This document shows positions 1 to 9,417 of a stretch of 64,000 nt of DNA, piece after piece (position 1 is the stretch's first letter; every line of letters begins with the position of its first letter). Source of the DNA: Aequitasia blattaphilus (GTDB lineage Bacteria > Bacillota > Clostridia > Lachnospirales > Lachnospiraceae). The stretch covers positions 27,245 to 91,244 of the forward strand of contig NZ_JAMXOD010000015.1 of NCBI RefSeq assembly GCF_024721305.1. Direction: 5' to 3'. A program made the position numbers and the translations under genes. A model generated the notes under the pieces. It was not told the origin of the DNA and did not search any database. It saw nothing but the letters and a program-made list of their open reading frames with translations.

Positions 1-414
1 AACAAATTTAAATCCATAAATGATGAACATGGACATAGAGTCGGAGATATGGTATTAAGTATAACGGCAGATTTCATATCGAAGAATTTGGCAAAAGGGC
101 AAACCTGTTATCGATTTGGAGGAGATGAATTTGTGATTCTCTGCAAAGGTTCTTCGAAACTGCAAGCGATTAAAACAGCAAAAACAATTGAAAAAAGAGG
201 CAGGGAGCCTTTGGCAACAGGGGAGTTGTGTTTAGACTGTAGTTTTAGTATTGGGATTGCATCTCCGGAAGATAAGGAGGATACTCCTGAGGAAGTTCTT
301 AAATGGGCGGATATGGCCATGTATAAATCAAAAGAAAAAAAAGACGGTGGAATCTCTTTGTATAATCAAGGAAATGTAACAAATATCGAGTGGTATTTTA
401 ACTTCCTGGCATAG
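1..414 (+). CDS. GGDEF-domain protein, C-terminal part (cut by window edge)
   Basis: The reading frame is open from base 1, so the gene starts outside the window. The visible 137 residues are most of a GGDEF (diguanylate cyclase) domain. They begin in the FKSINDEHGHRVGD nucleotide-binding segment and contain the active-site loop RFGGDEF, with all key residues intact. The family makes cyclic di-GMP from two GTP. The sensory part is not visible, so the signal is unknown. An inverted repeat after the stop probably ends the transcript. Confidence 0.9.
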   Translation, partial: NKFKSINDEHGHRVGDMVLSITADFISKNLAKGQTCYRFGGDEFVILCKGSSKLQAIKTAKTIEKRGREPLATGELCLDCSFSIGIASPEDKEDTPEEVLKWADMAMYKSKEKKDGGISLYNQGNVTNIEWYFNFLA

Positions 415-492
415 GGGGGCTTGACAAAGAAAGAGGAACAAGTTATACTGATTGTAACTTGTTGAACAAGTTATTCTTGGTGTGATTACAGT

Positions 493-540
493 AAATGGCA
501 GGTCGGATTTTCGATTATACGAAAAATTGACCTGCCATTT
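493..540 (+). terminator. Long inverted repeat, probable terminator
   Basis: The arms 493-504 and 529-540 are perfect 12-bp complements (AAATGGCAGGTC). The loop can extend the helix through ATTTTCG and CGAAAAT. It lies between the GGDEF gene and the GntR gene. No strong T-run follows, so termination is inferred. Confidence 0.5.
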
Positions 541-581
541 GCTGTTTTGCCATTTTATTTAACATAATTAAGAAAGCGTAA

Positions 582-1769
582 GTGGAAATGATTAGAAGAT
601 GTACAAATAAAGACGTAGATAAGCTGATGAAATATCTTGAAGAGGAGGAGGCCTATAAGAGATTTCTCGTAGCAAATATGGAAGAAAATGGGTTGGATAG
701 TTCGATGCAAAAGGTGTATATTGATGATGATACAGGAATTATTAAAGGTGTATATCTTTGTTATTATAAAAATCTAATGGTATATAGTAAAGACAACACA
801 GTAAACCAAGAATTTCTAAAAGACCTTTTTGTAGAAACCCGTTTTGATTTGATTTGGGGAAAAACAAAAACAATGGTAAAGATTGGAGAAGAATACAAGG
901 AATATACTCTTTTTACAGACAGTATTTATCCTCTCACGAAAACAAAGCTGCTAATGTCTGACTGCAAAAGTACTCGTAGAGCAATTTTTAGATTTATTGA
1001 AGAGCATAATGAATCAAAAGTATCTGAGGAAGAGGACTCATGGGCGGCACTTATTTATGAAAAGCGTGTGAACGAGAAGGCATCCTATCTCTCGATTTAT
1101 AATTGGCTGCGGGAAGATATTGTATCAGGTCAGTATCAAACAGGCAGCCGGTTACCTTCGGAAAATATTCTGTCAGACAAATATAATGTCAGTAGAAATA
1201 CAGTGCGTCAAGCCTTGACTGTATTGAATCAGGACGGATATATTGAAAAGAAGCAAGGAAAAGGAACTTACGTAGTATATAATCAAGAGACGAAAGAAAA
1301 AGGCAAATTTTATAATTACCTTTTTGAGGATGTTCTTGAGGAGATTACAGATGTAGAATCAAATCCAAAGATTATACGAGGGGACAAGCAATCCAGATTT
1401 ATCCTAGGACTAAAGGAAGAGGAAAAGTTAATTGAGAGTCAGGTGGTATGCTGGAATTATGACAAGGCAATTGGAATGGCGTGTGTGCAGGTACCAGTAT
1501 CCATATTAAGCATGTCTGGGGTGGATATAGAGAGTAAGGATGAAATCGATACCTTTATCACAAGAAATCTATATTATAGAATAAATGAGTCAGATTTTAC
1601 GATTGAAGCGAGAAAACCTACAAAGGATAGTGCACATCTGTTAAATCCAGGAAAAGATTCTTGTGTTCTTTATATGGAGCAGGTGGCCTATGATAGTAAT
1701 CAGCGTATTATTGGTCGAATTCGTTACTATTTTCTTTCCGATAAATACTGCATTCAATATAGGAGATAG
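582..1769 (+). CDS. GntR-family regulator with UTRA domain and extra N-terminal domain
   Basis: The protein has 395 residues in three parts. About 1-130 is an N-terminal alpha/beta region that looks weakly like a GNAT acetyltransferase half. About 165-235 is a GntR winged helix (SRLPSE, SRNTVRQAL, KKQGKGTYV). About 245-395 is a UTRA effector-binding domain ending in RYYFLSDKYCIQ. Normal GntR/UTRA proteins have about 240 residues and start at the winged helix, so the first 150 residues are an addition. The listed start is GTG; ATG at 588 would remove only two residues. It abuts the zincin and ATPase genes and may control them. The effector is not identifiable. Confidence 0.8.
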   Translation: MEMIRRCTNKDVDKLMKYLEEEEAYKRFLVANMEENGLDSSMQKVYIDDDTGIIKGVYLCYYKNLMVYSKDNTVNQEFLKDLFVETRFDLIWGKTKTMVKIGEEYKEYTLFTDSIYPLTKTKLLMSDCKSTRRAIFRFIEEHNESKVSEEEDSWAALIYEKRVNEKASYLSIYNWLREDIVSGQYQTGSRLPSENILSDKYNVSRNTVRQALTVLNQDGYIEKKQGKGTYVVYNQETKEKGKFYNYLFEDVLEEITDVESNPKIIRGDKQSRFILGLKEEEKLIESQVVCWNYDKAIGMACVQVPVSILSMSGVDIESKDEIDTFITRNLYYRINESDFTIEARKPTKDSAHLLNPGKDSCVLYMEQVAYDSNQRIIGRIRYYFLSDKYCIQYRR

Positions 1770-1771
1770 TT

Positions 1772-2152
1772 ATGATCATACTGGAAGAATTCAGGGATAT
1801 GTTGGATTCCATTGAAGAAGAGATTCCAGAAGAGTTCTTTAGAGAGTTAAACGGGGGAATTCTTCTGATGGAAAATGAAAAGATTCACCCCAAAAGCAAG
1901 GGTGATGAACTCAAGATTATGGGAGAATACGTAAGAAGCCATACGATGGGGCGATTGATTTATATCTATTATGGCTCTTTTAAAGCAGTTTATAGAGATG
2001 CGTCTTATGAGGTGTTATACAAAGAGGTTAAACACACACTTTTACATGAATTAACCCATCACTTGGAGTCCCTGGCAGGATACCGTGATTTAGAAGTGGA
2101 AGATGAAATTGGAATACACAACTATCTTAAAAGCAAAGAGGAGATTCAATGA
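1772..2152 (+). CDS. Small zincin-like metallopeptidase (PF06262-like)
   Basis: This 126-residue protein carries an HExxH zinc motif, HELTHH, starting at about residue 92, followed by LESLAGYRDLE. The acidic N-terminal half matches the short 'possible zinc metallopeptidase' family. No signal peptide or membrane helix is visible, so it should be cytoplasmic. It starts two bases after the GntR gene stop and overlaps the ATPase start by four bases (ATGA), which indicates translational coupling. The substrate is unknown. Confidence 0.75.
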   Translation: MIILEEFRDMLDSIEEEIPEEFFRELNGGILLMENEKIHPKSKGDELKIMGEYVRSHTMGRLIYIYYGSFKAVYRDASYEVLYKEVKHTLLHELTHHLESLAGYRDLEVEDEIGIHNYLKSKEEIQ

Positions 2153-4593
2153 AAAAAGCAAAAAGAAAAGTAGTAGAGACCAATCTAATTCGGCGAAGAG
2201 ACATTCAAAGAACGACGCCAGATACATCGGTGGGACTCTGCTATGAAGAAGTACAAGTTCGAAAAGAAAATGGTTGGGAGAATACCAGTGTAGAACCGCC
2301 TTCTCCCACAACAAAGGAGATTATAAAGAGTAATACCTTTACTTACTTTAATCTGATTTTTCTGGTATTGGCAATTCTTCTTATTTTGGTAGGCTCTTTT
2401 CGGAATTTAACCTTTTTGCCTATTATCATTACCAACACGCTCATAGGAATTATTCAGGAATTAAAAGCAAAGAAAACTCTTGATGAGTTATCAATGCTTA
2501 ATGCACCAACGACAACAGTTATTCGGGAGGGAGAGCGTAAAAAAATCCCGTCAGAACAGCTGGTAATTGATGAAATAGTAGTATTTCAGGCAGGAAATCA
2601 AATTAGTGCAGATGGGAAAGTAGTAGAAGGCGAGGTACAGGTTAACGAATCTCTTTTAACTGGTGAAGCCGACGAAATTGTGAAAAAGCCAGGTGATAAA
2701 CTACTTTCGGGAAGTTTTGTTACTTCAGGTGAGTGTAAGGGGATTTTGGAAAACGTAGGAAGAGATTCCTATATCTCGAAGCTTACCTTAGAAGCAAAGG
2801 CAATGCCTAAAGGAGAGCAATCTGAAATGATGCGTTCTCTAAATAAGCTATTAAAAATTGTTGGTATCTTGATTATTCCAATTGGACTGATACTATTGCT
2901 GCAAGGATTTTTTGTGAATCACGAAAGTGTGCGGGATAATGTGACTTCAATGGTAGCAGCACTAATTGGGATGATACCGGAAGGACTCTATTTGCTGACA
3001 AGTGTGGCACTGGCTGTCAGCTCCATTCGTTTGGCTTCAAAGAAGGTGTTGCTTCATGATATGAAAAGTATTGAGACACTGGCACGGGTCGATGTGTTGT
3101 GTGTGGACAAGACGGGAACAATTACTGAAAATGTTATGAAAGTACAGAAAGTAGTTGTGACGAAGAATTTTAAGGCGAAAACAATGGGAAACATTGTGGA
3201 AGTGATTGGTGATTTTGCCCTTGCCATGGGGGATGAAAATATTACGATGCATGCACTGAAGGAGAAATTCTCTAAAGGGACTGGAAAGACTCCGGTTTCC
3301 ACGACTCCCTTTTCCTCTTCTGTAAAATATAGCGGAGCAACGTTTTCCGATGCGGCATACGTATTGGGAGCACCAGAGTTTACTCTTCGGGGAGATTATA
3401 AGGAGTATAAGGAAACCATTGAAAAGTATGCAGGAATGGGATATCGTGTTCTGGTTTTTGGAACCTATGAGGGGACTTTGGATGGAAAAGCATTAGTGGA
3501 TAAAGTGATTCCATTGGCATTTATTTTATTGGCCAACCCAGTTCGAAAGGCAGCGCCGGAAACTTTCCGCTACTTTGAGGAACAGGGAGTTGAAATTAAG
3601 GTTATTTCGGGAGATAATCCTAAAACGGTATCTGAGGTAGCAAGGAAAGCATGTATTCGACATGCAGACAAGGTGGTAGATGCAAAAAATCTTCATACCT
3701 ATGAGGAAATTGAAGATGCAATTCTGAAAAACACCGTGTTTGGTCATGTGACTCCAGCACAAAAGAGACAATTTGTTCAGGCGCTAAAGGCCAACGGAAG
3801 AACCGTTGCAATGACAGGAGATGGAGTGAATGATGTTTTGGCTCTTAAGGATGCCGATTGTAGTGTGGCAATGGCATCGGGAAGCGATGCAGCAGCTCAA
3901 GCATCTCAGCTTGTTTTGTTAGAGTCGGATTTTTCAAGGATGCCGGAAGTCGTATTAGAAGGTAGACGGGTGGTTAATAATATTCAAAGATCTGCCAGCT
4001 TGTTCCTGGTAAAGAATATTTTTTCGCTGCTGTTGGCGTTGTTTTCTATGGCATCCGCATTTACCTATCCCCTGGAACCTTCACAAATTTCTTTGATTAG
4101 TACCTTTACCATTGGATTGCCGGCATTTTTCCTGGCGCTTTTGCCAAACAAGGAGATTATAAAGGGACAGTTTTTACCAAATGTATTATTAAAGGCTTTG
4201 CCAGGAGGGCTCACAGACGTACTTATTGTTGCGGCGATGGTAGTGTTTGGAAAAACCTTTGGTGTAAGTCCATCGGACATTGGAACGGCCTCCACCATGC
4301 TTCTTTCCATTGTCGGGTTTATGATTCTGTTCTCCATCTGTAAGCCAATGAACAAGATACGTTTGGGAATATTTGCAGGATCTATTGTGGGATTGTTATT
4401 CAGCAGTTATTTTCTGCCGGATCTCTTTGCAATTACAGAGATGTCCAGAGAGTGTATCATGCTATTTGTGATATTCTCCATCGCAACGGAGCCAATGCTT
4501 CGGTATTTGACGCTGCTGATTTCGAAGATAAAAAGTATCTACAGACTTTCAGAGGAGAGAAGTAAAAAGAAAATACGAAGAAAATCAATATAA
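2149..4593 (+). CDS. P-type cation-transporting ATPase (CtpE-like)
   Basis: The protein has 814 residues. It contains the phosphorylation motif DKTGT with the aspartate at residue 320, the actuator motif TGE (LTGEADE), the hinge TGDGVND, and about ten membrane helices in a 4+6 arrangement. The transmembrane-4 segment MIPEGLYLL resembles the CtpE/YoaB-type ATPases. It lacks the heavy-metal CPx motif and the N-terminal metal-binding domains of copper pumps. The ion is therefore inferred as calcium or another cation, not shown. It overlaps the zincin gene by four bases. The basic C-terminus may be cytoplasmic. Confidence 0.88.
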   Translation: MKKAKRKVVETNLIRRRDIQRTTPDTSVGLCYEEVQVRKENGWENTSVEPPSPTTKEIIKSNTFTYFNLIFLVLAILLILVGSFRNLTFLPIIITNTLIGIIQELKAKKTLDELSMLNAPTTTVIREGERKKIPSEQLVIDEIVVFQAGNQISADGKVVEGEVQVNESLLTGEADEIVKKPGDKLLSGSFVTSGECKGILENVGRDSYISKLTLEAKAMPKGEQSEMMRSLNKLLKIVGILIIPIGLILLLQGFFVNHESVRDNVTSMVAALIGMIPEGLYLLTSVALAVSSIRLASKKVLLHDMKSIETLARVDVLCVDKTGTITENVMKVQKVVVTKNFKAKTMGNIVEVIGDFALAMGDENITMHALKEKFSKGTGKTPVSTTPFSSSVKYSGATFSDAAYVLGAPEFTLRGDYKEYKETIEKYAGMGYRVLVFGTYEGTLDGKALVDKVIPLAFILLANPVRKAAPETFRYFEEQGVEIKVISGDNPKTVSEVARKACIRHADKVVDAKNLHTYEEIEDAILKNTVFGHVTPAQKRQFVQALKANGRTVAMTGDGVNDVLALKDADCSVAMASGSDAAAQASQLVLLESDFSRMPEVVLEGRRVVNNIQRSASLFLVKNIFSLLLALFSMASAFTYPLEPSQISLISTFTIGLPAFFLALLPNKEIIKGQFLPNVLLKALPGGLTDVLIVAAMVVFGKTFGVSPSDIGTASTMLLSIVGFMILFSICKPMNKIRLGIFAGSIVGLLFSSYFLPDLFAITEMSRECIMLFVIFSIATEPMLRYLTLLISKIKSIYRLSEERSKKKIRRKSI

Positions 4594-4598
4594 AGAAC

Positions 4599-4632
4599 GG
4601 GCAGTTTACCTCTTCATTAAGGTGAACTGCCC
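4599..4632. terminator. Bidirectional terminator between convergent genes
   Basis: GGGCAGTTTACCT at 4599-4611 pairs with AGGTGAACTGCCC at 4620-4632 across an eight-base loop. It sits between the ends of the ATPase gene and the convergent methyltransferase gene and probably serves both. Confidence 0.7.
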
Positions 4633-4639
4633 ATTTAAA

Positions 4640-5530
4640 TTAGTCTATTGAAAAACGACAAGATGCGCCACAAGGGAGCACGAGATTCGTGTTGGTAACG
4701 GGCAGCCCGATTTCGTCCGCTGTTATGATGCCGTCGTATCTCTTGAGTTCCAGTGACAACATGTAAGTTAAAACGGATGGAGCGAGCCCGGTAGTATAAG
4801 AATTAATTAAAAAGAAAAGAGGATTTTTGCTTAGCAGTTTGGAGCATTGCTGAACAAGAGGATAAATCGCATCTTCAATTTTCCAAATTTCTCCTTTGGG
4901 TCCACGTCCGTAAGAAGGAGGATCCATAATAATTGCGTCATAAGTATTTCCTCTTCGGAGTTCTCGTTCAACGAACTTCATACAATCATCTACAAGCCAG
5001 CGAATGGGACGATCAGATAAACCAGAGGCAGCAGCGTTTTCCTTTGCCCAGTTTACCATGCCTTTGCTGGCATCCACATGAGTCACACTTGCACCGGCGC
5101 TGGCAGCAGCTAAGGTGGCACCACCAGTATAAGCGAAAAGGTTTAGTACCTTGATGGGACGATTGGCCTTTTTGATTTTAGCAGAAAACCAGTCCCAGTT
5201 TGTGGCTTGCTCAGGGAAAATCCCAGTGTGTTTAAAATTGAAAGGTTTCAGACAAAATGTCAGATCTCCATAATGAATATCCCATTGCTTGGGAAGATCT
5301 ATAAATTCCCAGTTACCACCACCTTGCTTGCTGCGATGATAGTGAGCATTTTTTTGCTTCCAGCCACGGTGTTCCTTTTTAGTAGACCAGATGACCTGAG
5401 GGTCGGGTCGTACCAATAAATATTTTCCGAAACGTTCTAGTTTTTCGCCAGTGCTTGTATCAATTATCTCATAGTCTTTCCAATTTTTAGCTATCCACAT
5501 ATAATCATCCTCGTTCTTTGTAAATTTCAT
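4640..5530 (-). CDS. Class I SAM-dependent methyltransferase (RlmI/RlmK-like)
   Basis: The protein has 296 residues. The SAM-binding motif NLFAYTGGATLAAASAGA is followed by an acidic strand end (THVDASKGM) and the catalytic loop DPPSYGRG. That DPPSY form belongs to the large-subunit rRNA cytosine methyltransferase superfamily (PF10672). The PUA domain of RlmI is missing; the N-terminus instead has a short beta-rich segment. Likely role: methylation of rRNA or another nucleic acid, inferred from fold only. It is a single gene. Confidence 0.75.
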   Translation of the reverse strand: MKFTKNEDDYMWIAKNWKDYEIIDTSTGEKLERFGKYLLVRPDPQVIWSTKKEHRGWKQKNAHYHRSKQGGGNWEFIDLPKQWDIHYGDLTFCLKPFNFKHTGIFPEQATNWDWFSAKIKKANRPIKVLNLFAYTGGATLAAASAGASVTHVDASKGMVNWAKENAAASGLSDRPIRWLVDDCMKFVERELRRGNTYDAIIMDPPSYGRGPKGEIWKIEDAIYPLVQQCSKLLSKNPLFFLINSYTTGLAPSVLTYMLSLELKRYDGIITADEIGLPVTNTNLVLPCGASCRFSID

Positions 5531-5683
5531 CTTAGTATATCACAAAGGAGGTTCAGACAAAAGAGATAGATAAAAACTATAAATAGGGAAAGATATACAA
5601 AAACCCTATTTGAAGTGCATTCATGAGGGAAATATAATAATAGTATAGGAACGAATGACAAGCATTAGTAAAGGAGTAATGAT

Positions 5684-6334
5684 ATGCTTATTGATATGCA
5701 TATGCACGAAAGAACGTATTCCTCCGATAGTTTTCTGGAATTAAACAGAATGGTGGAGATTGGAAAGAAAAAAGGGTTAGACGGTATCTGTATTACAGAT
5801 CATGATAGCATGGGACTGAAAGAGTATGCTAAAAAGTATAGTGAAAAGGTTGATTTTCCAATATTTGTGGGCATAGAATATTATTCTTTGGAAGGGGACA
5901 TTTTAGCCTTTGGGATTGAGGAATACCCCAAGGAAAGGAAATCTGCTCAGGAGTTTATTGACTGTGTGAAAGAGCAGGGAGGTATTACCATTGCTGCGCA
6001 CCCCTTTCGAAATAATAACAGGGGTTTGGAAGAGAATCTTTTAAGGGTAAGAGGTCTGGACGGGATTGAGGTGTTGAATGGGAGCACATCCATTGAAGCA
6101 TGCCGCAAAGCAAGAAATTATGCAAGATACTTGGAGGTTCAAGCTACAGGTGCGAGTGATTGTCACGTAGAGGAAAAGATAGGGGTGTATGCTACTTATT
6201 TTCCCTATGACGTAAAGGATGTAAATGAGATGGTTGACGTTTTTAAAAAGGAGAAAGTAATGCCGGTATATTTTCGGGAAGAAAATTACCATTTACCTTT
6301 CTCACCAACAATGATAGAATGTGTCTATAAGTAG
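5684..6334 (+). CDS. PHP-domain metal-dependent phosphoesterase
   Basis: This 216-residue protein shows the PHP metal-binding signatures in order: HMHERTYSSDS near the N-terminus, ITDHDS, AAHPFR and SDCH. Stand-alone PHP proteins hydrolyse phosphoesters of nucleotides or sugars. The gene lies 13 bases upstream of yedF and reads into the selenium cluster, so it may be co-transcribed, although no direct selenium role is known. AGGAG at about 5671 precedes the ATG. Confidence 0.78.
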   Translation: MLIDMHMHERTYSSDSFLELNRMVEIGKKKGLDGICITDHDSMGLKEYAKKYSEKVDFPIFVGIEYYSLEGDILAFGIEEYPKERKSAQEFIDCVKEQGGITIAAHPFRNNNRGLEENLLRVRGLDGIEVLNGSTSIEACRKARNYARYLEVQATGASDCHVEEKIGVYATYFPYDVKDVNEMVDVFKKEKVMPVYFREENYHLPFSPTMIECVYK

Positions 6335-6347
6335 AAGGAGGACGAAC

Positions 6348-6929
6348 ATGATTGTAGTGGATGCACGTGGGGACGTATGTCCTGTACCGGTTATTAAGAC
6401 AAAAAAAGCATTGGAAGAAGCAAGTGAAAGAGAACGAGTTGAGGTGCTGGTGGACAACGATATAGCATTTCAGAATGTGCAGAAATATGGAAATGAAGTT
6501 GGAAATATTTTAAGTGCAGAGAAAAAATCTGAGCAGGAATATCACATTGTAATTGAGGGAAAAGAGAAAGAGGATGAGCTAAAGAAGCAGGAAACAAACT
6601 GTATCTATGTGATTCGAAGTAACGCCATGGGTGTGGGAGATGAGGCATTGGGGAAAACGCTGTTAAAGGGCTTTTTTTATGCACTAACTCAGGTGGAAGG
6701 TTTACCAAAGAAAATCCTCTTCTACAACAGTGGAGCCTACTTGACAACCAGTGAATCAGAAAGCTTGGAAGATATTAAATATTTGGAATCTCAAGGCGTG
6801 GAGATATTAACATGTGGGACTTGTCTGGATTTTTATGGTTTAAAGGATAAGCTAGAGGTAGGAAATGTAACAAACATGTATGCTATTGTTGAGGCAATGA
6901 ATCAGGCGGATAAAATTGTAACGCCTTAG
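6348..6929 (+). CDS. yedF: YedF-like selenium-metabolism sulfurtransferase (TusA plus DsrE-like domains)
   Basis: The 193-residue protein has an N-terminal TusA/SirA domain with the CPxP cysteine motif (RGDVCPVPVIK) and a C-terminal DsrE-like domain with the conserved cysteines of LTCGTCLDFYGL. This architecture is the selenium-associated YedF family found beside selD. ATG 6348 is chosen because GAAGGAGG precedes it at normal distance; a GTG at 6321 in the same frame would add nine untypical residues. The proposed role is carrying selenium or sulfur as a persulfide or selenide; this is not proven. It precedes selD by 15 bases. Confidence 0.85.
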   Translation: MIVVDARGDVCPVPVIKTKKALEEASERERVEVLVDNDIAFQNVQKYGNEVGNILSAEKKSEQEYHIVIEGKEKEDELKKQETNCIYVIRSNAMGVGDEALGKTLLKGFFYALTQVEGLPKKILFYNSGAYLTTSESESLEDIKYLESQGVEILTCGTCLDFYGLKDKLEVGNVTNMYAIVEAMNQADKIVTP

Positions 6930-6944
6930 TAAGGAGACTTTAAA

Positions 6945-7982
6945 TTGGACGAGATTAAATTAACATCGTTAAGTAAAACTGCGGGCTGAGGTGCGAAATT
7001 TGGTCCGGAGACCCTTGCTCAAGTTTTGAGCAAGCTGCCAAAGTTTGAAAATCCAGATCTTCTGGTGGGAATTGAGACATCAGATGATGCTGCGATTTAT
7101 AAAATAAATGATGAAATAGCAATGATTCAAACACTGGATTTCTTTACACCAATTGTGGATGATCCCTACATGTTTGGACAAATTGCTGCTGCAAATTCCT
7201 TAAGTGATGTATGGGCAATGGGTGGAGAACCAAAGGTTGCACTTAATATTGTGGCATTTCCAAGTTGCCTGGATCCGGAAATTTTAGGAGAAATTTTAAG
7301 AGGGGGCGCAGATAAGGTAAAAGAGGCTGGAGCGGTTTTAGTTGGCGGCCATACGATTCAGGATGATGAGCCAAAGTATGGTTTATCTGTATCTGGATTT
7401 GTGCATCCGAACAAGATTTACAAAAACTACGGATGCCAGGTGGGAGACGTTCTGATTCTGACGAAACAGATCGGAAGTGGAATTATTAATACTGCCATTA
7501 AAGCAGACATGGCATCGAAGGAAGCCATAGAGGAGACCCAAAGAGTAATGGCGTCACTGAATATGAAGGCAAAAAGAGTGATTGAAAAATATGAGGTACA
7601 TGCTTGTACCGATATCACAGGTTTTGGTTTGATTGGCCATTGCCTTGAGATGGCAGAAGCATCGAAGGTGGGATTTGAATTGAATCCTGCTGAGATTCCT
7701 TTCATGAGGGAGGCGGCTCGCTATAGTAAAATGGGATTAATTCCAGCAGGTGCGTATAAAAACAAAGGCTATTCTATGGGCAAAGTGGAGTTTGATAAGT
7801 TAGAGGAGCATATAGTGGACTTATTGTGTGATCCTCAAACATCTGGCGGACTCTTGTTTAGCGTAAAACAAGAGGACAAAGATAAAATCTTAGAAGAGCT
7901 TAAAAATGCAGAACTTGAAACAACCTGTAAAATTATTGGTGAGGTCACAGAAAACAGAGGAAAAGTAATTACTTTTATTTAA
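6945..7982 (+). CDS. selD: Selenide, water dikinase, itself a selenoprotein
   Basis: SelD makes selenophosphate from selenide and ATP, the selenium donor for Sec-tRNA. The frame runs from TTG 6945 (AAGGAG just upstream) through an in-frame TGA at 6987-6989, read as Sec15 in the catalytic motif KTAGUGAKFGPETL where many homologues have Cys. The rest carries SDVWAMGG, VGGHTIQDDEPKYG and DITGFGLIGH and ends at residue 345, the usual length. The continuous homology across the TGA and the hairpins right after it support decoding as selenocysteine rather than a pseudogene. selA follows after 10 bases. Confidence 0.95.
6987..7034 (+). promoter_or_regulatory. Bacterial SECIS element of selD
   Basis: Downstream of the UGA, CTTGCTCAA (7014-7022) and TTGAGCAAG (7026-7034) form a perfect 9-bp stem with loop GTT beginning with G. 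The loop lies 33 bases after the UGA, inside the range known for bacterial SECIS elements. A smaller stem GGTC/GACC at 7002-7013 with loop CGGA is an alternative closer to the UGA. Confidence 0.75.
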
Positions 7983-7992
7983 TGGAGACGGT

Positions 7993-9405
7993 ATGAATAA
8001 GAATGAGTGGTTTAAAAGGATTCCGAAAGTGGATATTCTTTTGGAAACAGAAGAAATAGAAAATTTGATTGAAAGTTATGGAAGGACCAGTGTTCTGTCG
8101 GGCATTCGTGAAGAAATGGATATTCTGCGAAAACAGATTTCCCAGTGTGAGACAGAAGAGGATGCAATTCAAAGGATTGAAGAGCTGGTTGATAAAATAC
8201 AGGAAGGGGTAGAAAAGAAACACACCCCCAATATGGAACTCGTTATCAATGGAACAGGTACAGTATTACATACAAACCTGGGACGGGCACCTATCTCGAA
8301 AAAGCATATGGAGCGTCTTGCGTTGATTGCTTCAGGTTATGGGAATCTGGAATATAATCTGAAGGAAGGAAGAAGAGGGGAAAGATACTCTCATTTCGAA
8401 GAGCTTTTATGTGAGATAACTGGAGCTGAGGCGGCAATGGCTGTAAATAATAACGCCTCCTCCGTATTATTAATTCTCAACACCTTGGCAAAAGGTGGTG
8501 AAGCAATTGTATCGAGAGGTGAACTGATTGAAATCGGAGGGAAATTTCGTATTCCAGATGTGATGGAAGCCAGTGGAGCTGTTATGGTAGAAGTGGGAAC
8601 AACGAATAAGACCCATTTGGAAGATTATGAGAAAGCAATTACGGAAGAAACGAAAGCAATCCTAAAGGTTCACACCAGTAATTACCAAGTGGTTGGTTTT
8701 ACAGAGTCAGTATCTATGGAGGAACTGAGTGCTATTTCAAATGAACGGGACATTCCTCTTGTTGAAGATTTGGGAAGTGGGGTTCTAATTGATTTAAGTA
8801 AATATGGCTTAACTTATGAACCAAGAGTGCAGGATTCCATTGAGAAGGGTGCAGATGTGGTTTGCTTCAGTGGAGATAAGCTTTTAGGAGGCCCTCAGGC
8901 TGGTATTATTATTGGGAAAAAGAAATACATTGATCAAATGAAAAAAAATCAGCTTACAAGGGCGCTTCGAATTGATAAGTTTACAGCAACAGCTTTAGAG
9001 CTTACACTCCTTGAATATTTGTCGGAGGAAAATGTGGTAAAAAATATTCCGGTTTTGGAAATGATAACAATGCCTTATGAGGTTGTGGAGAAAAAGGCAA
9101 AGAAATTGTTAAGGGAATTGAAAAAGCAAAATATGCCGGGGGATTATAAATTATGTGGATGTGAGTCTCAGATTGGTGGGGGATCTCTTCCTCTTGAGAG
9201 ATTAAAAAGCGCAGGTGTCTCTATTGCTTCAGAAGGAATTTCGGCAGCAGAAATAGAAACCCGTTTAAGAAAGCTTCCAATTCCAATAATAGTACGCATT
9301 GTAAATGATGAGATTTTAATTGATGTAAGATGTATTGAAGAAAAGAATATGCAGATGATTGCAAAAATGTTAAAAGAAAATAGAGTTTTTGAATCAGTTA
9401 GTTAA
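7993..9405 (+). CDS. selA: L-seryl-tRNA(Sec) selenium transferase
   Basis: SelA converts Ser-tRNA(Sec) to Sec-tRNA(Sec) using selenophosphate; it is a PLP enzyme forming a large ring. The 470-residue length is typical. Visible are NGTGTVLHTNLGRAP, the PLP-lysine motif FSGDKLLGGPQAGII, and the C-terminal RKLPIPIIVRI. ATG 7993 lies 10 bases after selD, preceded by GGAGACGG, and selB follows after 12 bases. The selD-selA-selB order with tight spacing indicates one operon. Confidence 0.96.
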   Translation: MNKNEWFKRIPKVDILLETEEIENLIESYGRTSVLSGIREEMDILRKQISQCETEEDAIQRIEELVDKIQEGVEKKHTPNMELVINGTGTVLHTNLGRAPISKKHMERLALIASGYGNLEYNLKEGRRGERYSHFEELLCEITGAEAAMAVNNNASSVLLILNTLAKGGEAIVSRGELIEIGGKFRIPDVMEASGAVMVEVGTTNKTHLEDYEKAITEETKAILKVHTSNYQVVGFTESVSMEELSAISNERDIPLVEDLGSGVLIDLSKYGLTYEPRVQDSIEKGADVVCFSGDKLLGGPQAGIIIGKKKYIDQMKKNQLTRALRIDKFTATALELTLLEYLSEENVVKNIPVLEMITMPYEVVEKKAKKLLRELKKQNMPGDYKLCGCESQIGGGSLPLERLKSAGVSIASEGISAAEIETRLRKLPIPIIVRIVNDEILIDVRCIEEKNMQMIAKMLKENRVFESVS

Positions 9406-9417
9406 GGGGAGAGAGCA

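Noticed and set aside
6945-7030. Broken or truncated selD
   Set aside because: The in-frame TGA sits in the catalytic Sec/Cys motif and is followed by SECIS-type hairpins, with full homology on both sides.
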